In this document: positions 52,613 to 63,162 of the stretch, in pieces | How the letters are laid out: each line of letters opens with the position of its first letter | How positions within the stretch are numbered: position 1 is the first letter of the stretch | NCBI GenBank assembly: GCA_963678675.1 | Contig: OY783195.1 | Span: forward strand, 13,242,505-13,306,504 | Direction of reading: 5' to 3' | Length of the DNA stretch: 64,000 bases | Source: Xiphydria camelus | Lineage: Eukaryota > Arthropoda > Insecta > Hymenoptera > Xiphydriidae | Notes under the pieces: model-generated | Databases searched by the model: none | What the model was told of the DNA's origin: nothing | Seen by the model: only the letters and a program-made list of their open reading frames with translations | Made by a program: the position numbers and the translations under genes

Positions 52613-53677
52613 AGCATTGACTCCTGCCATATTGATATATTTAAAATCAGGCGGTAAATAAGGGTGTTTAGCTCGATGGCGCCTAAGTTTACTTCCTCGA
52701 CCACCAGCCAACCTAATTGCTTTTTGATTTCTAACTTGAACTTCGGCTACGATAAGGTCCATCCTTCCTCTTTCTTAAAATCGTCGCATTGCGGTGGGGA
52801 TTACTTTATGTGACGGATCTCGGCGCCCAGGATAATGCGCGTAGTGACGAGCTGAGACTCACGCCTTATTATTAGTTTTGTATGATATGATATAATATGA
52901 CGTCATCAATGCCAAATAAATTCAAAATATTAATTACTTTTTAATAATTCATTTCTCCTTATATTCTTAACGAATTTCAATAAAATCAATTACATTATGT
53001 CCGTAATTTTTTAATGAACATAGGGTTTTCCTCTGGGTCAGAGGTTTGAGACCCTATATATTATTATTTATGGATACTTTATGGAAAATTTTAAATCACC
53101 TGGCGTTATGGTTCTATTCTTGCCAGGATCGATCCAGTAGCAATTTTATCGTCGCAGTTCTCTCATTACATTGAAATTCTGCAAGAATCACCCTTGGATG
53201 CGAACCGGCTTCCAACATTCCACGAAGCCTTCCCAAATTTTCGCGAGTTATATGAAACACTGTTATTTAAACTCCTCTTTTCATTTGGAGCAAGAAATGT
53301 GATACACGACTGTAATGATATAATGAAGCATATTATAATAACTAAAAGGCAATTTTTGTAATGTAAATATACAAATATGATAAAATTGACTTGTTTTCTT
53401 ATTCAAGAAATTAACTACAGCAATGATTTATTTTCAGCTTCTATTACAATCTTATTAGAGCTTGACGCGATGCTCTCTTATAACTTGCAGTCATAAAACG
53501 ACTTTATAATTCACATGGCTGTGCACTCTCAGTTCTTGTACGAAGACAATATGTATTCGGCAGATGGTAAGTATTGTAGTGGCTTTCTTTTCATTCTTAT
53601 CGCATTATGCATAAATATAGTTAAGTAAAATCTTTAAATCTTTATAAGACAGCGTTACTATTGATTACTAATATACT
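52613..53677. other. Right interior/arm of F and non-coding flank
   Basis: Up to 53058 this is the right arm of F. From 53059 to 53677 the DNA is AT-rich without a recognisable gene. Confidence 0.5.
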
Positions 53678-54490
53678 TACGTCGTTTACCGTCCTCAGAA
53701 AAAGAAAGTCGTCAAGAACTTAATTTGTTCCTCCGATATCTTTGAATTTAGCGAAACGTTGTGAGATTAAGGGATGCAGAAGTTTCTCGCCAATTTAATT
53801 TTCTTACCCGAATAGCAATGAGATAATTAACGTTTTCCTATTTTCTATGTGACATATGTTCATAGTATATGTTCAAATGTATACCTACGGTCGAAGGTGT
53901 CCTGGGACCTGTAAGGAACTTGTAATCTATAGAATTATGAGAAACAGCACTCATTCTCGCAAGTATATAATTTAGATGGAGGTTTGCATGAATAAATAAG
54001 ATAAATTACATTATTATAAACGACTTAACCAATTTATTAGAAAACTGTTACTCTTACAAATATGAATAATAAGTTACTGCTTTTACTTACGTCGTTTACC
54101 ATCCTTAGAAAGAAAGCTGTCGAGAACTTGATCTGCTCCTTCAATATTTTTTAACCTGGCGCAGCATTATGCGACTAAGTGATGCGGAAGTTTCTCACTA
54201 ATTTAATTTTCTTACCCGAATAGCAATGACATAATTAGCGTTTTCCTATTTTCTATCTGATATAATAGAGTATGTTCGAATGTATTCCTACGATCGAAGG
54301 TTTCCTGGAATTTGTATAAGGAGCTTATAATCTATAGAATTATGAAAAATAGCACTCACTGTCGCAAGTATTTGTATAATTTAGGTAGAGGTTTGTATGA
54401 ATAAATAAGAGAAAGTACGGCATTTCCAGAGACTTAACAAATTTATTAAAAACTTGTTACTTTTACAAATTTGAATAATAATTTACTGTT
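53678..54490. repeat. Tandem duplication, ~409-bp unit x 2 (part of repeat H)
   Basis: ACTTACGTCGTTTACC at 53678 recurs at 54087. The units are about 80-85% alike over their length, with shared CTTACCCGAATAGCAATGA and AATCTATAGAATTATGA. The inverted counterpart at 43680-43828 has only one copy. Confidence 0.88.
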
Positions 54491-54690
54491 CTTTTTACAC
54501 TTGAATCTTTTTTAAGCTTAATATTATATTATGAATACTTCAACATTACCACTTTCCATTGTGGTTATACTGCTTTGAATAATTTTATAGTTAACCTCGC
54601 TGCTGTAATTGTATTCACTCGCACTGACAGCTTGACTGGCGTGTGAGTGGTTATCTATCGAACTTTCACGGACCGCTCAACTATACGCCG
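54491..54690 (-). repeat. Repeat H, right (minus) copy, outer part
   Basis: Reverse complement of 43200-43400, including TATTCACTCGCACTGACAGC. With 53678-54490 it forms the right-hand inverted partner of 43200-43828. Confidence 0.85.
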
Positions 54691-55198
54691 GCTCCATTCA
54701 AGTTCCTCGACTGAATTCACGGCGGACAGATTTTCTGTCCCCGTGTATGCACCTAGTGTCAATGATTCTGATCAACCGCCACGGTCGCGGTCGTGCCCCT
54801 CTCCCCCCTCTCGGGGACTCGCTCGATATCACCGACACGAAGATCCGAAAGACGCTTACCGGGGGTCTCCTTATTGAGATACAAGGAGAGCAGGCCAAGG
54901 AGAAAGCCGGGGTGCTCGCCGGCGTGCCACAAAACCTGTTCAAGGACACGGCCAGAGTCGCGGCCCCGGGTAAAGATAGGCGAGGTCCGCGTAGTTGAGC
55001 TGGATGACCACCACCAGCGAGGAAGTTGTCTCCGCCATTGCGGAGATTAGGGGATGCGCGGTTGCGGACATTAGGGTTGGCCCCATACGCGCCATGCGCC
55101 GCGACTTGGGCGAGGATATCCCTCGCTACCACAATCAAGGCCGGAAGCGTGGGACGTGCGCGTATCGGATGGACGGTGGCCCGTGTCGAACTCCTTAA

Positions 55199-57484
55199 CC
55201 CGTTAGCGCTCGATGTTACCCCTACAGGTGCTTCTTATTCAAAAATCGATTATACTCAGTCGGCAATTGCATTGCCATTATTTCTCTGCCGGTATTCCAT
55301 AGAGCACGTGTCACAGAAATGTCGCAAAAACGCAAGGTTATGAACAAAAATCGCTCGGAATATACAAGGCCGTAAGTATTCGAAAATTCTTTTTGTATAC
55401 ATTTGGTCATTAAAGATGGCAGTTTTGTAACCTGTTAGTGTTTTCACAATGTTTTAGTAAAAAATAGTGTTCTTAGTAGTTTGAAATGTTGGCGTCACCT
55501 AGGGGTGACACCGGACAAATATCGATATTTTCTTGTATTTTACTTTTAGGTTAAAACTACATGAGATCGAGGAACTTCTCTACGAAGATGACGAGATTGA
55601 GGCCGTTACCATTTTTCCACCTCAAGACGGCGAAATTACCGATGAAGAAAGTGGAGATGAGAGTGAGGCTGATATAAATCATCTACCAGGCAGACTCCTT
55701 TGCTCAAACGTAGAAGTTACTTTTACAACTATAGCGAATGATCAGTCAGGGCCAGAGGAAATGATAGCCAGTTCTTCCTCAAAATAACAAAAAATAAATA
55801 AAAAAAACTAGAGGGATCAACGCTGAAATGGTCTGAGAATATTGATGATTTTGTATCCAGTTCCGGACGCGGAGATACTGACGAAGTGATCACAAAATCT
55901 GAATATTACAACATTTCGACAGTAGAATGGTTTGACCTTTTATTTACGGATAAAATTGTTCAAAAAATTGTGGAAATGTCCTATTTGTACGCAATGCAAA
56001 GAAATCATAATTTGCATATGTCAGAAAACGAACTAAGAGTTTACGTAGCCATCTTACTTCTAACGGGTTACATTGCACCAAAAAATATTCGAATGTTCTG
56101 GGAGATCCCGTTTCCCGACGCAGAAACCGTTTTTTGGAAATTCACCAATATCTGCATTTATGTGACAACACAAACCTACCAGAAAATGACAAATTTGGAA
56201 AGGTAAGAAATTATCTTTCGGCCCTTTCAAATAACTTTATTCTTCACTATGAAAAAGCTTCATCAAGTCATATTGCCATTGATGAAACTATGGTACCTTA
56301 CTATGGAAAGCACGGCACTAAACAACACACTCATGGAAAGCCTATAAGATTTGGGTACAAACTGGTCTGCCGCTGCCAGAAATGGATACCTTATTACTTT
56401 CGAGCCGTACCAAGGTGCAAAATCAACACAACTACCGTTTCAAGATGAATATGGTCTTGGCGCTGCTGTAGTTTTGGAGTTAGAATCAAGGCTACCCAAA
56501 CATTTGTCACCATATAATTTTTATTTTGACAATTCTTTTACTAGTTTCGAATTACTGGGTGTTCTGTCGGATCATAACAGTGGCGGAACCACTCTAATGC
56601 AAAGAAATCTTTTGAAAAAAGAGTCAGCTTTTGTTTCAAAATTGAAAAAAAGTTACTGGTCTTGAAATGGCATGACAACAGTGTAGTTACGTTATCAAGC
56701 AACTGCCACAACGCCATCTCTGTTCAAAAGATTGATCGAATTGGTTTTGTTCAAGGAAAAGGGTCAAAAATTCAGGTGGATTGTCCGGCGTTGGTTCAGA
56801 AATATACCAAATATATGGACGGCATTGATCGTTTCGACGAAAATGTTCATTCAATGCGGATACATTTTCGAGGAAAAAAAATAGTGGTTTCCTTTATTCG
56901 GATTTGGTATTGATGCTTCTTGCCAGAACGCATGGCAACTTATGGCAAAAAACAGTGACGATAACATAACTTACTGTCAGTTTCGACGAACGAGTGTGCA
57001 AGTGTATTTGCAGAAGTACAGAACCCCTCCACAGAGAAACAAAGCATGCAGATCTTCTGTATCACAGCGAGTACTTCCTAAAGTCAGGCTTAGTGGAACC
57101 CCTGTACAGCATGCTCAAGAAAGCTGCGCTCAAAGACGATGCGGTCTCTGTCATCAGCGAACCCGTATTATGTGCCGCCAATGTAAAATAGGTTTGCATG
57201 TTCACTGCTGGTATGAGTTTCATAGTCGCCATAATGATTGATTTTTTAGTCTCTATTTGTATCTGTGACAGTTTACTTTTCATATTTTTTTTAAATACTC
57301 GAAGTATTGGTTTTAGTTAGTTACCCCTGAGCCCAGTGTCACCTGTAGGTGACACCAATTTTTTGTGTGAGTTAAATAAAAAAACATAATTAAACTCAAT
57401 TTGTATTCTTTTTAACCAATTTTCAATTGTACTTTTTAATTTCATCTAAATAGTTTATGTCGTAAAGTCATGGGCTCTGAAGGG
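55199..57484 (+). mobile_element. piggyBac transposon, 2286 bp
   Basis: Flanked by TTAA at 55195-55198 and 57485-57488, the diagnostic piggyBac target. Inverted ends are short and start CCC (CCCGTTAGCGC against CCCTTCAGAGC). It contains one transposase gene on the plus strand. The surrounding ORF1 gives an independent check of both boundaries. Confidence 0.95.
55319..57241 (+). pseudogene. piggyBac transposase, one intron, frameshifted
   Basis: The cut-and-paste enzyme of the element. Exon 1 is ATG 55319 to 55371, with donor GTAAGT at 55372. The acceptor TTTTAG ends at 55549, giving a 178-bp intron after which the frame continues (KLHEIEELLYEDDE). The acidic N-terminal region is followed by the catalytic domain with the three expected aspartates: IAIDETMVPYYG near 56280, FYFDNSFTSFELL near 56525, and YMDGIDRFDENVHS near 56820. 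The C-terminal cysteine-rich DNA-binding domain (CGLCHQRTRIMCRQC...H) ends at 57241. Frame changes near 55787-55886, 56200, 56440, 56660 and 56915 disable it, although all three catalytic residues survive. Confidence 0.92.
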
Positions 57485-57689
57485 TTAACGCGAAACCGCT
57501 GCAATGCTTCCGCTGTTGGCGGTATGGACACGTGCGGCAGATTTGCCACAGTGCTATCGACCGCAATGGTGCGTGCTTTGGCTGTGGTGAGCCCGGACAT
57601 TCCGCGCAAGAATGCCAGGCCAAGGTGAAGTGCGTTCTTTGCTGTGAGACCGGGCTCCCCAGCGAGCACGGCATGGGTGGACCGGCCTG

Positions 57690-59560
57690 CGCGGTTATCA
57701 TGGCTCGTAGATCCCAGCCCGGCAGTTCAAATTTATGCGCCCAGCTCGCGGCCGAACGGGGTATCGACGTTATTATCGTTTCCGAGCTTCATAGCACCCT
57801 CAGACGTCCCCGTTATGACTGAGTGACCACACCGACCTGGCCGCCATCTAGTGGCGTGCCTCATCGCCATACGTACTAGCATCATGCGGCGGTACCTACA
57901 TCGTCTCAGTCTACCTCTCGCCAAACATCCCTATCGATGACTACGAGTCAGCCCTGGACGGGATGCGCTCGGCACTCGCGCGACTTGGCGGAGCCCCGGT
58001 CATAATAGCTGGCGGAAATACGCATGCAACAACTCCAAAGGTAAGTCCCTTCAGGATTTCAAGGTCGAGGCAGATCTTCGTCTTGTAAACGTGGGTCTTC
58101 GCCGGGCTCTATCCGCACGTACGAAACTGGTGCGTCATCGATGAGGGCGATTTCGAATCGCCATCACACCATAAGTACCTACATCTACTTTCGACACGAC
58201 CCCCCCCCCCCCCGTTGGTGCTGCCCGGGAGAACATGGGACCGAGATGGACTAAAGCTAGTTTCGACCCCGACAAGTTTACAGCCGTCCTTATTGCGAAG
58301 TTTTCGGGATCCACCCTCCTACGAGGGTTAACCGACGCTCCTATTGAAGAGAGAATAGAGAAAATCACCACCGCGATGAGGGTGGCTTGCGACTTCGCGG
58401 CAAAACGAGTACGAGGGATCACCCCCAGAGGGCGCGTCTATTGGTGAGACTCGAACCTCGCGGCACTACGTCGTACATGCATCGAATGCCGACGGGCTGT
58501 CACTCGAATACGTCGACGGATTTCTCCTGCCGAGGAAACGTTGATTGCGCTCACCCGCGCTCTTAAGGGGGGGGGGGGGGGTAGGGTCTAAAAATCAATT
58601 TTTTTTAAAATTGCCTTTTCTTGTAGTAAAACATTTAAAGAATGTTGTGTCCAAATTTCAAGTCAATCGGAGCAAAACTCTCAGTCATAGACCTTTAAGT
58701 CTCCGCTCCTCTAATACTGCGGAGCGGCAAGAACTCGGCGCTTTAAACGCTTGTTTCTCGAAACCAAGTTTTAAAAGTCCGTGGACATCGTCATTTAAAA
58801 ACTGCTGCACCGATTCTTTTCCAATTTTGTACACACTTTCTATATATAAAATACCAGACCCCTACGTTTTTCTTCTTCTTTTTTTGTTACATTAAGGGGG
58901 TTTTACAGCAACAAAATGACGGATTTTTTTCATGAAAAATCGCAATTTTTACTTCAAACATCTGTTTTAACTAAATTGCTTTGATTTTTTGATTTGAGAT
59001 AATTCTACGCTGAAATATAGTGTCCACCGCAAATCATCTTTTCTAAAAGGCGTCCTCGAAAATGCTTCGTCACCGGCTTATTTCTCAATATTTTTCTACA
59101 AAAAAATTACAAAATGTTGTTCGAATGATGCTTTGGGAGAGGCTAGACGAGCCCTCCGTGGAAGGAAGACCAAAACGACGGCCCCCGGCCCCGATAACAT
59201 CAGGTCCATGTGGCTGATTGGTGCTATGGAGGAGGCCCACACATTCCTGGCATCGCTGTTCGAGGCCTGCCTGCGGGAGGGCCAATTCCCGCGGCAATGG
59301 AAAGTAGCCAACCTAGTCCTCATTCCAAAAAACTCGGCACTGAGCAACGCGCGTAAATACTGTCCGGTCTGTTTGCTAAGTGATATGGGCAAAGCCCTTG
59401 AGAGAATCATCTCCGACAGATTGAACTGTGCAATTGGGAAAGCGCCTGGAGGGGGAGGGGGGTGGCTATCAGACTCGCAGTTCGATTTCCACGCCCGCAG
59501 GCTCACCCTCTGTCTATCTGTTCACCCACCATCTATCTGTGCATACAGTTTCGACGTATT
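57690..59560 (+). pseudogene. Retrotransposon I ORF2: endonuclease and partial reverse transcriptase
   Basis: The endonuclease starts with QLAAERGIDVIIVSELHS, then VYLSPNIPIDDYESAL near 57910 in another frame, then fragments to 58110. A linker (MGPRWTKASFDPDKF, later VACDFAAKRV) runs 58235-58560 and includes a 14-C run at 58200-58213. After the unknown insertion, the reverse transcriptase N-terminal part (APGPDNIRSMW, VANLVLIPKN, KALERII) runs 59133-59480. The rest, including the catalytic YADD, is missing. Dead copy. Confidence 0.82.
58567..59118. other. Unknown AT-rich segment inside retrotransposon I
   Basis: Starts with a 15-G run (58567-58581) and replaces about 150 codons of ORF2. AT-rich, no terminal repeat or recognisable gene; an ORF at 58545-58895 is not convincing. 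The flanks make sense as ORF2 on both sides. Confidence 0.55.
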
Positions 59561-60221
59561 CGAAGGTGGGCGGCGGCTTAGTAACCTAAATCGCTCCTTT
59601 ATTCTGGGGCAGTGGCCTACTTGAGGTGAGCACCACTGGACCCTTCCCCGGTGCTCCCTGTTCCCTTCCTCTCTCCCCTTCTCCCCCCCTATCACATCTC
59701 CCCCCCAGGGCCCTTCGGAACTACCAGACGTCTCCCCACCTACCCTCCGGAGAAAAGAAGGAAGTTCTTTTCTTGTGGCCGATGGACGTCGAAATAACCA
59801 TGATGTCCGCTTGAGTATGTCGCGGGCCTGCAGGATGTTGAGCGGCATTGCTCACACCCTAAAGGGCGATCCCGAGGTCATGGCCTCTGTGGTAGTTTCA
59901 AGTTGTTCCTATTAAGGGGTGGGTGGGCAGGAGGTAGGGTCTGGTTGGTAGGCGGATGCCCGCCTCGTTTTACCGGCGCCCGAGTCCAACACTGCTCTGG
60001 GGCCTAGCCCAACCCTGGGGCGAACATAAGTTTCCCCTCTTCAAAAAAAAGGTACCTGGTCGACCGAACTTCGTTCGGTAAAAATCGAAAATCCTCTAAT
60101 ACTTAGCGCGCGTCTCTTGAACAAAGGACAACTACCGGATGACCCCTAAATAAATTTTCTGAAAGTCAAGAGCTCTAGCTAAATAATTTTCTCGTATCCG
60201 AAAATGATATAATAGTTGAGG

Positions 60222-60446
60222 AGCAATCGCGTAAAAACCAATAAATCCATTTTTTGTAGTTTCGAGAAAATCGACGAAAACCTATAGCTAGCACGCAATC
60301 GCCTGGAAATTTTTGGACAAATTTTACGTTAAAACGTGTCTTAGGAGTTGAAGCATAGAATCCTTTTATTGGGTAAAAATTGAATTACCTAGCAAGTTTT
60401 TTAAAAAAAGAAAATTGGTTGGATTTAACGGCTTTTGCATAATCAT
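60222..60446. mobile_element. MITE family M, copy 3
   Basis: Closely matches 33653-33862, including TTTGTAGTTTCGAGAAAATC and CGCCTGGAAATTTTTGGA, with inverted ends of the GCGTAAAAACCRATAAATCC type. Confidence 0.85.
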
Positions 60447-60454
60447 CTTAAATA

Positions 60455-60755
60455 CGTCACATGACCTGCGTCACGCACTGTGGCGTTAGCGCCTGACCTA
60501 CGGTAGTATACGTCATGGTGACGTCAATATAACGTACGTCACACGCTGTGATGTAAGCGCCTGACCTACATCACTCACAATTACGTTAACGTCTGACCTA
60601 CGTCAATACGTCAGCGCCTGACCTACAACAGTATATTTCAGCATACGTCACATAATGTCATGGTGGCATTAATATAACTTACGTCATGCACTGTGGCGTT
60701 TGTGGCTGACCTACATCAACAAATACGTGACGTCACATGACGTCATACTGTTGAC
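60455..60755. repeat. Imperfect tandem repeat rich in GCGCCTGACCTAC and CRE octamers
   Basis: Units of about 45-60 bp contain GTYAGCGCCTGACCTAC and ACGTCA-type phrases. The palindromic octamer TGACGTCA occurs at 60519-60526, 60728-60735 and 60738-60745. Confidence 0.75.
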
Positions 60756-60808
60756 TCAGCATTGAGAGATACTGCGAATGAGCAGCGGTGCGCCAGATGT
60801 CATACTAA

Positions 60809-61494
60809 GGCCGCTGTCTCACGGGTCGGTAAGGTTCGAGCAAAAATCGCGCTCGGTATGCGTGCAGCATACCGACTGGTTGTTGCTCTATACATTTTGT
60901 ATCAATGCTCGCGTACGGATCGCTGTGGCATCGGCGCGAAGCGGTTTGTTCTCGGTATGTTGCGTACATCAGCAAACAGTCGCGTCTCGACATTTGCAGG
61001 CTGTAAGCATTTAGGCAGTCGGGCTTTCCCGGTCGAACCTCCCGTTGGGGTGTACCAAGGATGGTCTACACTCCTTCACACACATGTTTGTATTTTATCT
61101 GCTTATCAATGGCTTAACGAGGCTGACTTGTTTTAGAACATAATTTTTTTAAATTCTATAGATTGTCTTAAACTTATCATTTTCGCTCAATTCTCTTGCT
61201 GCAATAAATAGTCTGCTACCATAGTTGCGTTCAATGTGTGGATGGACCCAAAATCTCTTTTTTCTTCGATTTCTTATATAATTATAAATTACAATAATAT
61301 CTTCATCACTCGAATCACTAGACGTAGACATGTTTCCTATTACTTTCCGCCGCGGGATGGCACGAAATGAAATGCGTCGGCGTCGCGCCGCCAGCATACC
61401 GACGCTGTAAGCGAGGCTGGCTAGTGAAGAATCGGTACGACATTTACCGTATACCTTTTGCGCCGAAACCACACCGACCCTTGAGACAGCGACC
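60809..61494. mobile_element. PIF/Harbinger-type element, 686 bp
   Basis: Inverted ends GGCCGCTGTCTCACGGGTCG and GGTCGCTGTCTCAAGGGTCG (two or three mismatches), flanked by a 3-bp TAA on both sides (60806-60808, 61495-61497). Contains the start of a Harbinger-type transposase on the minus strand; the rest is deleted. Confidence 0.9.
61149..61472 (-). pseudogene. Harbinger-type transposase, N-terminal fragment
   Basis: From about residue 48, which is probably the true start (MSTSSDSSDED), the frame shows an acidic-serine leader, a basic RNRRKKRFWVHPHIE motif and a downstream helix (ARELSENDKF). This is the characteristic N-terminus of insect PIF/Harbinger transposases. The catalytic DDE domain is absent. 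The upstream 47 codons lie in the element end and are unlikely to be coding. Confidence 0.7.
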
Positions 61495-61792
61495 TAATAC
61501 TGACTCGGCATGATGACGTCACTTGTTTAGTCTGTCTAAAATAACACAAGAACTACAATATTTCCCTTTTTATACTTATGTTAGACCAGATCAGAGATTG
61601 CTTAGCAGAATACTGAGGCTAGTTTATCTTAATCTTGAAGCAGTCAATGATATACGTAACGTCACTGTATCTAGCTCGGAGCGGAATCGGCAAGGAAATT
61701 TAGTTTGTATAGATGGAACATAAAAGATGAGCTGTTGCATTTGTGACAAGTACAGGGTTACTACCAAAGAATCATCAGATTTTAAAAATATA

Positions 61793-62209
61793 CCGGGTGA
61801 TTCTTTAATATTGCGACAAACTTCAAGGACGGATTCCTTGGATGAAAATAAGAAAAAAAAGTTGCTATGAACATGGGTCCGGAAACGCTGAGTTTCGGAG
61901 AAACCGGGTGTTCATTTTTATAGAAATTTTCTATATTAATAATAGGAAGTATATTTTTTCAGAACTTCCATTTTATTTATTTTTTTTTGTAATAGAGTCT
62001 TCTTAGAAGTATTAAATATCATTTCAGAAGAAGGGATGCGTCATTGTGTTTGTACTGTTTGTTGATGGAAGAGAATTTGTATAAAAATCCAACACCCTGT
62101 TTCTCCAAAACTCAACGTTTCCGGACCCATGGTCATAGGAACTTTTTTTTCTTAGTTTCATCGAAGGAACCCATCCTTGAAGTTTGTTGCAATATTAAAG
62201 AATCACCCG
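61793..62209. mobile_element. Foldback MITE, 417 bp
   Basis: Arms of about 120 bp pair 61793 onward (CCGGGTGATTCTTTAATATT) with DNA ending at 62209; ATATA flanks both sides (61788-61792, 62210-62214). No coding capacity. Confidence 0.9.
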
Positions 62210-62292
62210 ATATATTTCAGAAAGTATTACAGATATAACAGTAAATGACATGTCAAAAGAAAGGGAAAATATTCAAGTCTTTGAGCATATCA

Positions 62293-62620
62293 TTACAAAT
62301 GTTCGATGTGGGCTCCTCGCGTCACACGACATACGTCCAAACGATAGTCCAGTTCGGTCCATACACTCTGCAATGTATGTCGATCGATACTTTTAACAGC
62401 AGTCGTAATGCGTTCTCAAAGATCATCCAGTGTTGTTAGCAATGGTGGTATGTAAACCTTATATTTAATACACCCCCAAAGAAAAAAATCGCACGGTATA
62501 ATGTCGGGAGACCTGGGACGCTACGCGAGCAATATCAAATCTTGTTCAGCACATCGGCCAATCCAACGGTGAGGGAGTTCCTCGTTTAGATATCGACGAA
62601 CCTCATTATATCAGTAAGGT
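62293..62620 (-). pseudogene. Mariner-type transposase, C-terminal fragment
   Basis: On the minus strand: RRYLNEELPHRWIGR, a stop, then RSPDIIPCDFFLWG with the third catalytic acidic residue, then KYKVYIPPL, another stop, and the end VCRVTRGAHIEHL with a stop at 62293-62295. This C-terminus is typical of a large insect Tc1/mariner lineage. The N-terminal DNA-binding domain and the first two catalytic residues are missing. Confidence 0.82.
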
Positions 62621-62757
62621 GGAGCGACATTCGCAAGCAAGCGTTTTAAACTTGAATATTTTCCCTTTCTAGTGACATATCATTTAATATTATATCTGTA
62701 ATACTTTCTGAAATATATATTTTTAAAACCCGATGATTCTTTTGTAGTAACCCTGTA

Positions 62758-63162
62758 CTGCGAAAAAATTTGAGGAACATGGGAGGCCGGATATTCATGT
62801 GAATAATATATCTCATGAAGAAATCACGAGTGAACTGAACTGCAAATATTTTTGCTACCCCTGAGCTACAAAAATCTATATGCACGGCCCTAACGAAACA
62901 AGCAATGGTTCTCTTCACACATACATTGACATGCTGTATCGGTGAAACAGCAATACGTACGTTACTTCTTGTATGTATTCCGTTTGAAATCACACTCATT
63001 AATTTTATGATAACTATAGAAACAGAGAAATTTAAACAAAAACTTTTTACAGGCGTACTTAACTAGGGAAACTTTTTTTACAAGAAAAAAAATACACGTC
63101 TCTTACCTAGTATTGAGTGACGCGCTTAAATAAAGCACAAGGACAAAACATCCATTCGCATT
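62758..63162. other. Non-coding stretch
   Basis: No supported gene. The minus-strand ORF reaching 62999 is partly inside the mariner end and matches nothing. This probably includes the left flank or end of the element at 63163-64000. Confidence 0.45.

Larger units (their letters stand above)
43829..53058. mobile_element. Giant foldback element F containing later insertions
   Basis: 43829 onward (AGGGTATTCTCAAACCTCTGA) is the reverse complement of DNA ending at 53058. Pairing continues through ATTACGGACATAA, GAAATTCGTTAAGAAT and CATTGATGACGTCATAT to about 44570/52630, including the TTGGCTGG and GATGGCGCC blocks. The arms total roughly 430-500 bp once MITE G is removed. Retrotransposon D fills most of the interior. 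The original internal sequence is short and shows no clear gene. Confidence 0.8.
54747..57720 (+). pseudogene. Retrotransposon I ORF1 (gag-like), split by piggyBac
   Basis: The left part (54747-55198) carries the conserved pre-knuckle domain in shifting frames: TDTKIRKTLTGGLLIEIQGE, then a VVELDD segment, then RIGWTVARVELL. After the piggyBac the same codon context continues with PLQCFRCWRYGHV and further CCHC knuckles (CFGCGEPGHSAQEC and CVLC). Removing the piggyBac and one TTAA restores the reading across the junction. Several frameshifts in the left part show it was already decaying or has decayed since. Confidence 0.8.
54700..60051 (+). mobile_element. R1-group retrotransposon I, heavily decayed
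   Basis: A third non-LTR family, plus strand. ORF1 runs from about 54747 and ORF2 from about 57700. A non-coding tail ends in a short A run (60043-60051) after a GCCCGAGTCCAACACTG block. The left end is not defined and no target duplication was found. A piggyBac (55199-57484) and an unknown segment (58567-59118) interrupt it. Confidence 0.8.
61753..62755 (-). mobile_element. Mariner-like element with a foldback MITE inside
   Basis: TA at 61751-61752 and 62756-62757. Ends CAGGGTTACTAC and GTAGTAACCCTG; inverted arms of about 105 bp (61753-61792 plus 62215-62275, against 62650-62755) once the inner MITE is removed. Carries a transposase C-terminus on the minus strand. Confidence 0.88.

Noticed and set aside
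60470..60690. CACTGTG-like 7-mers as the right end of the RAG1-like element
   Set aside because: They are more than 50 kb from the element and belong to the tandem repeat.
62646..62999. Minus-strand ORF of 117 codons
   Set aside because: Its C-terminal third is read from the mariner-like inverted end; the rest has no motif.
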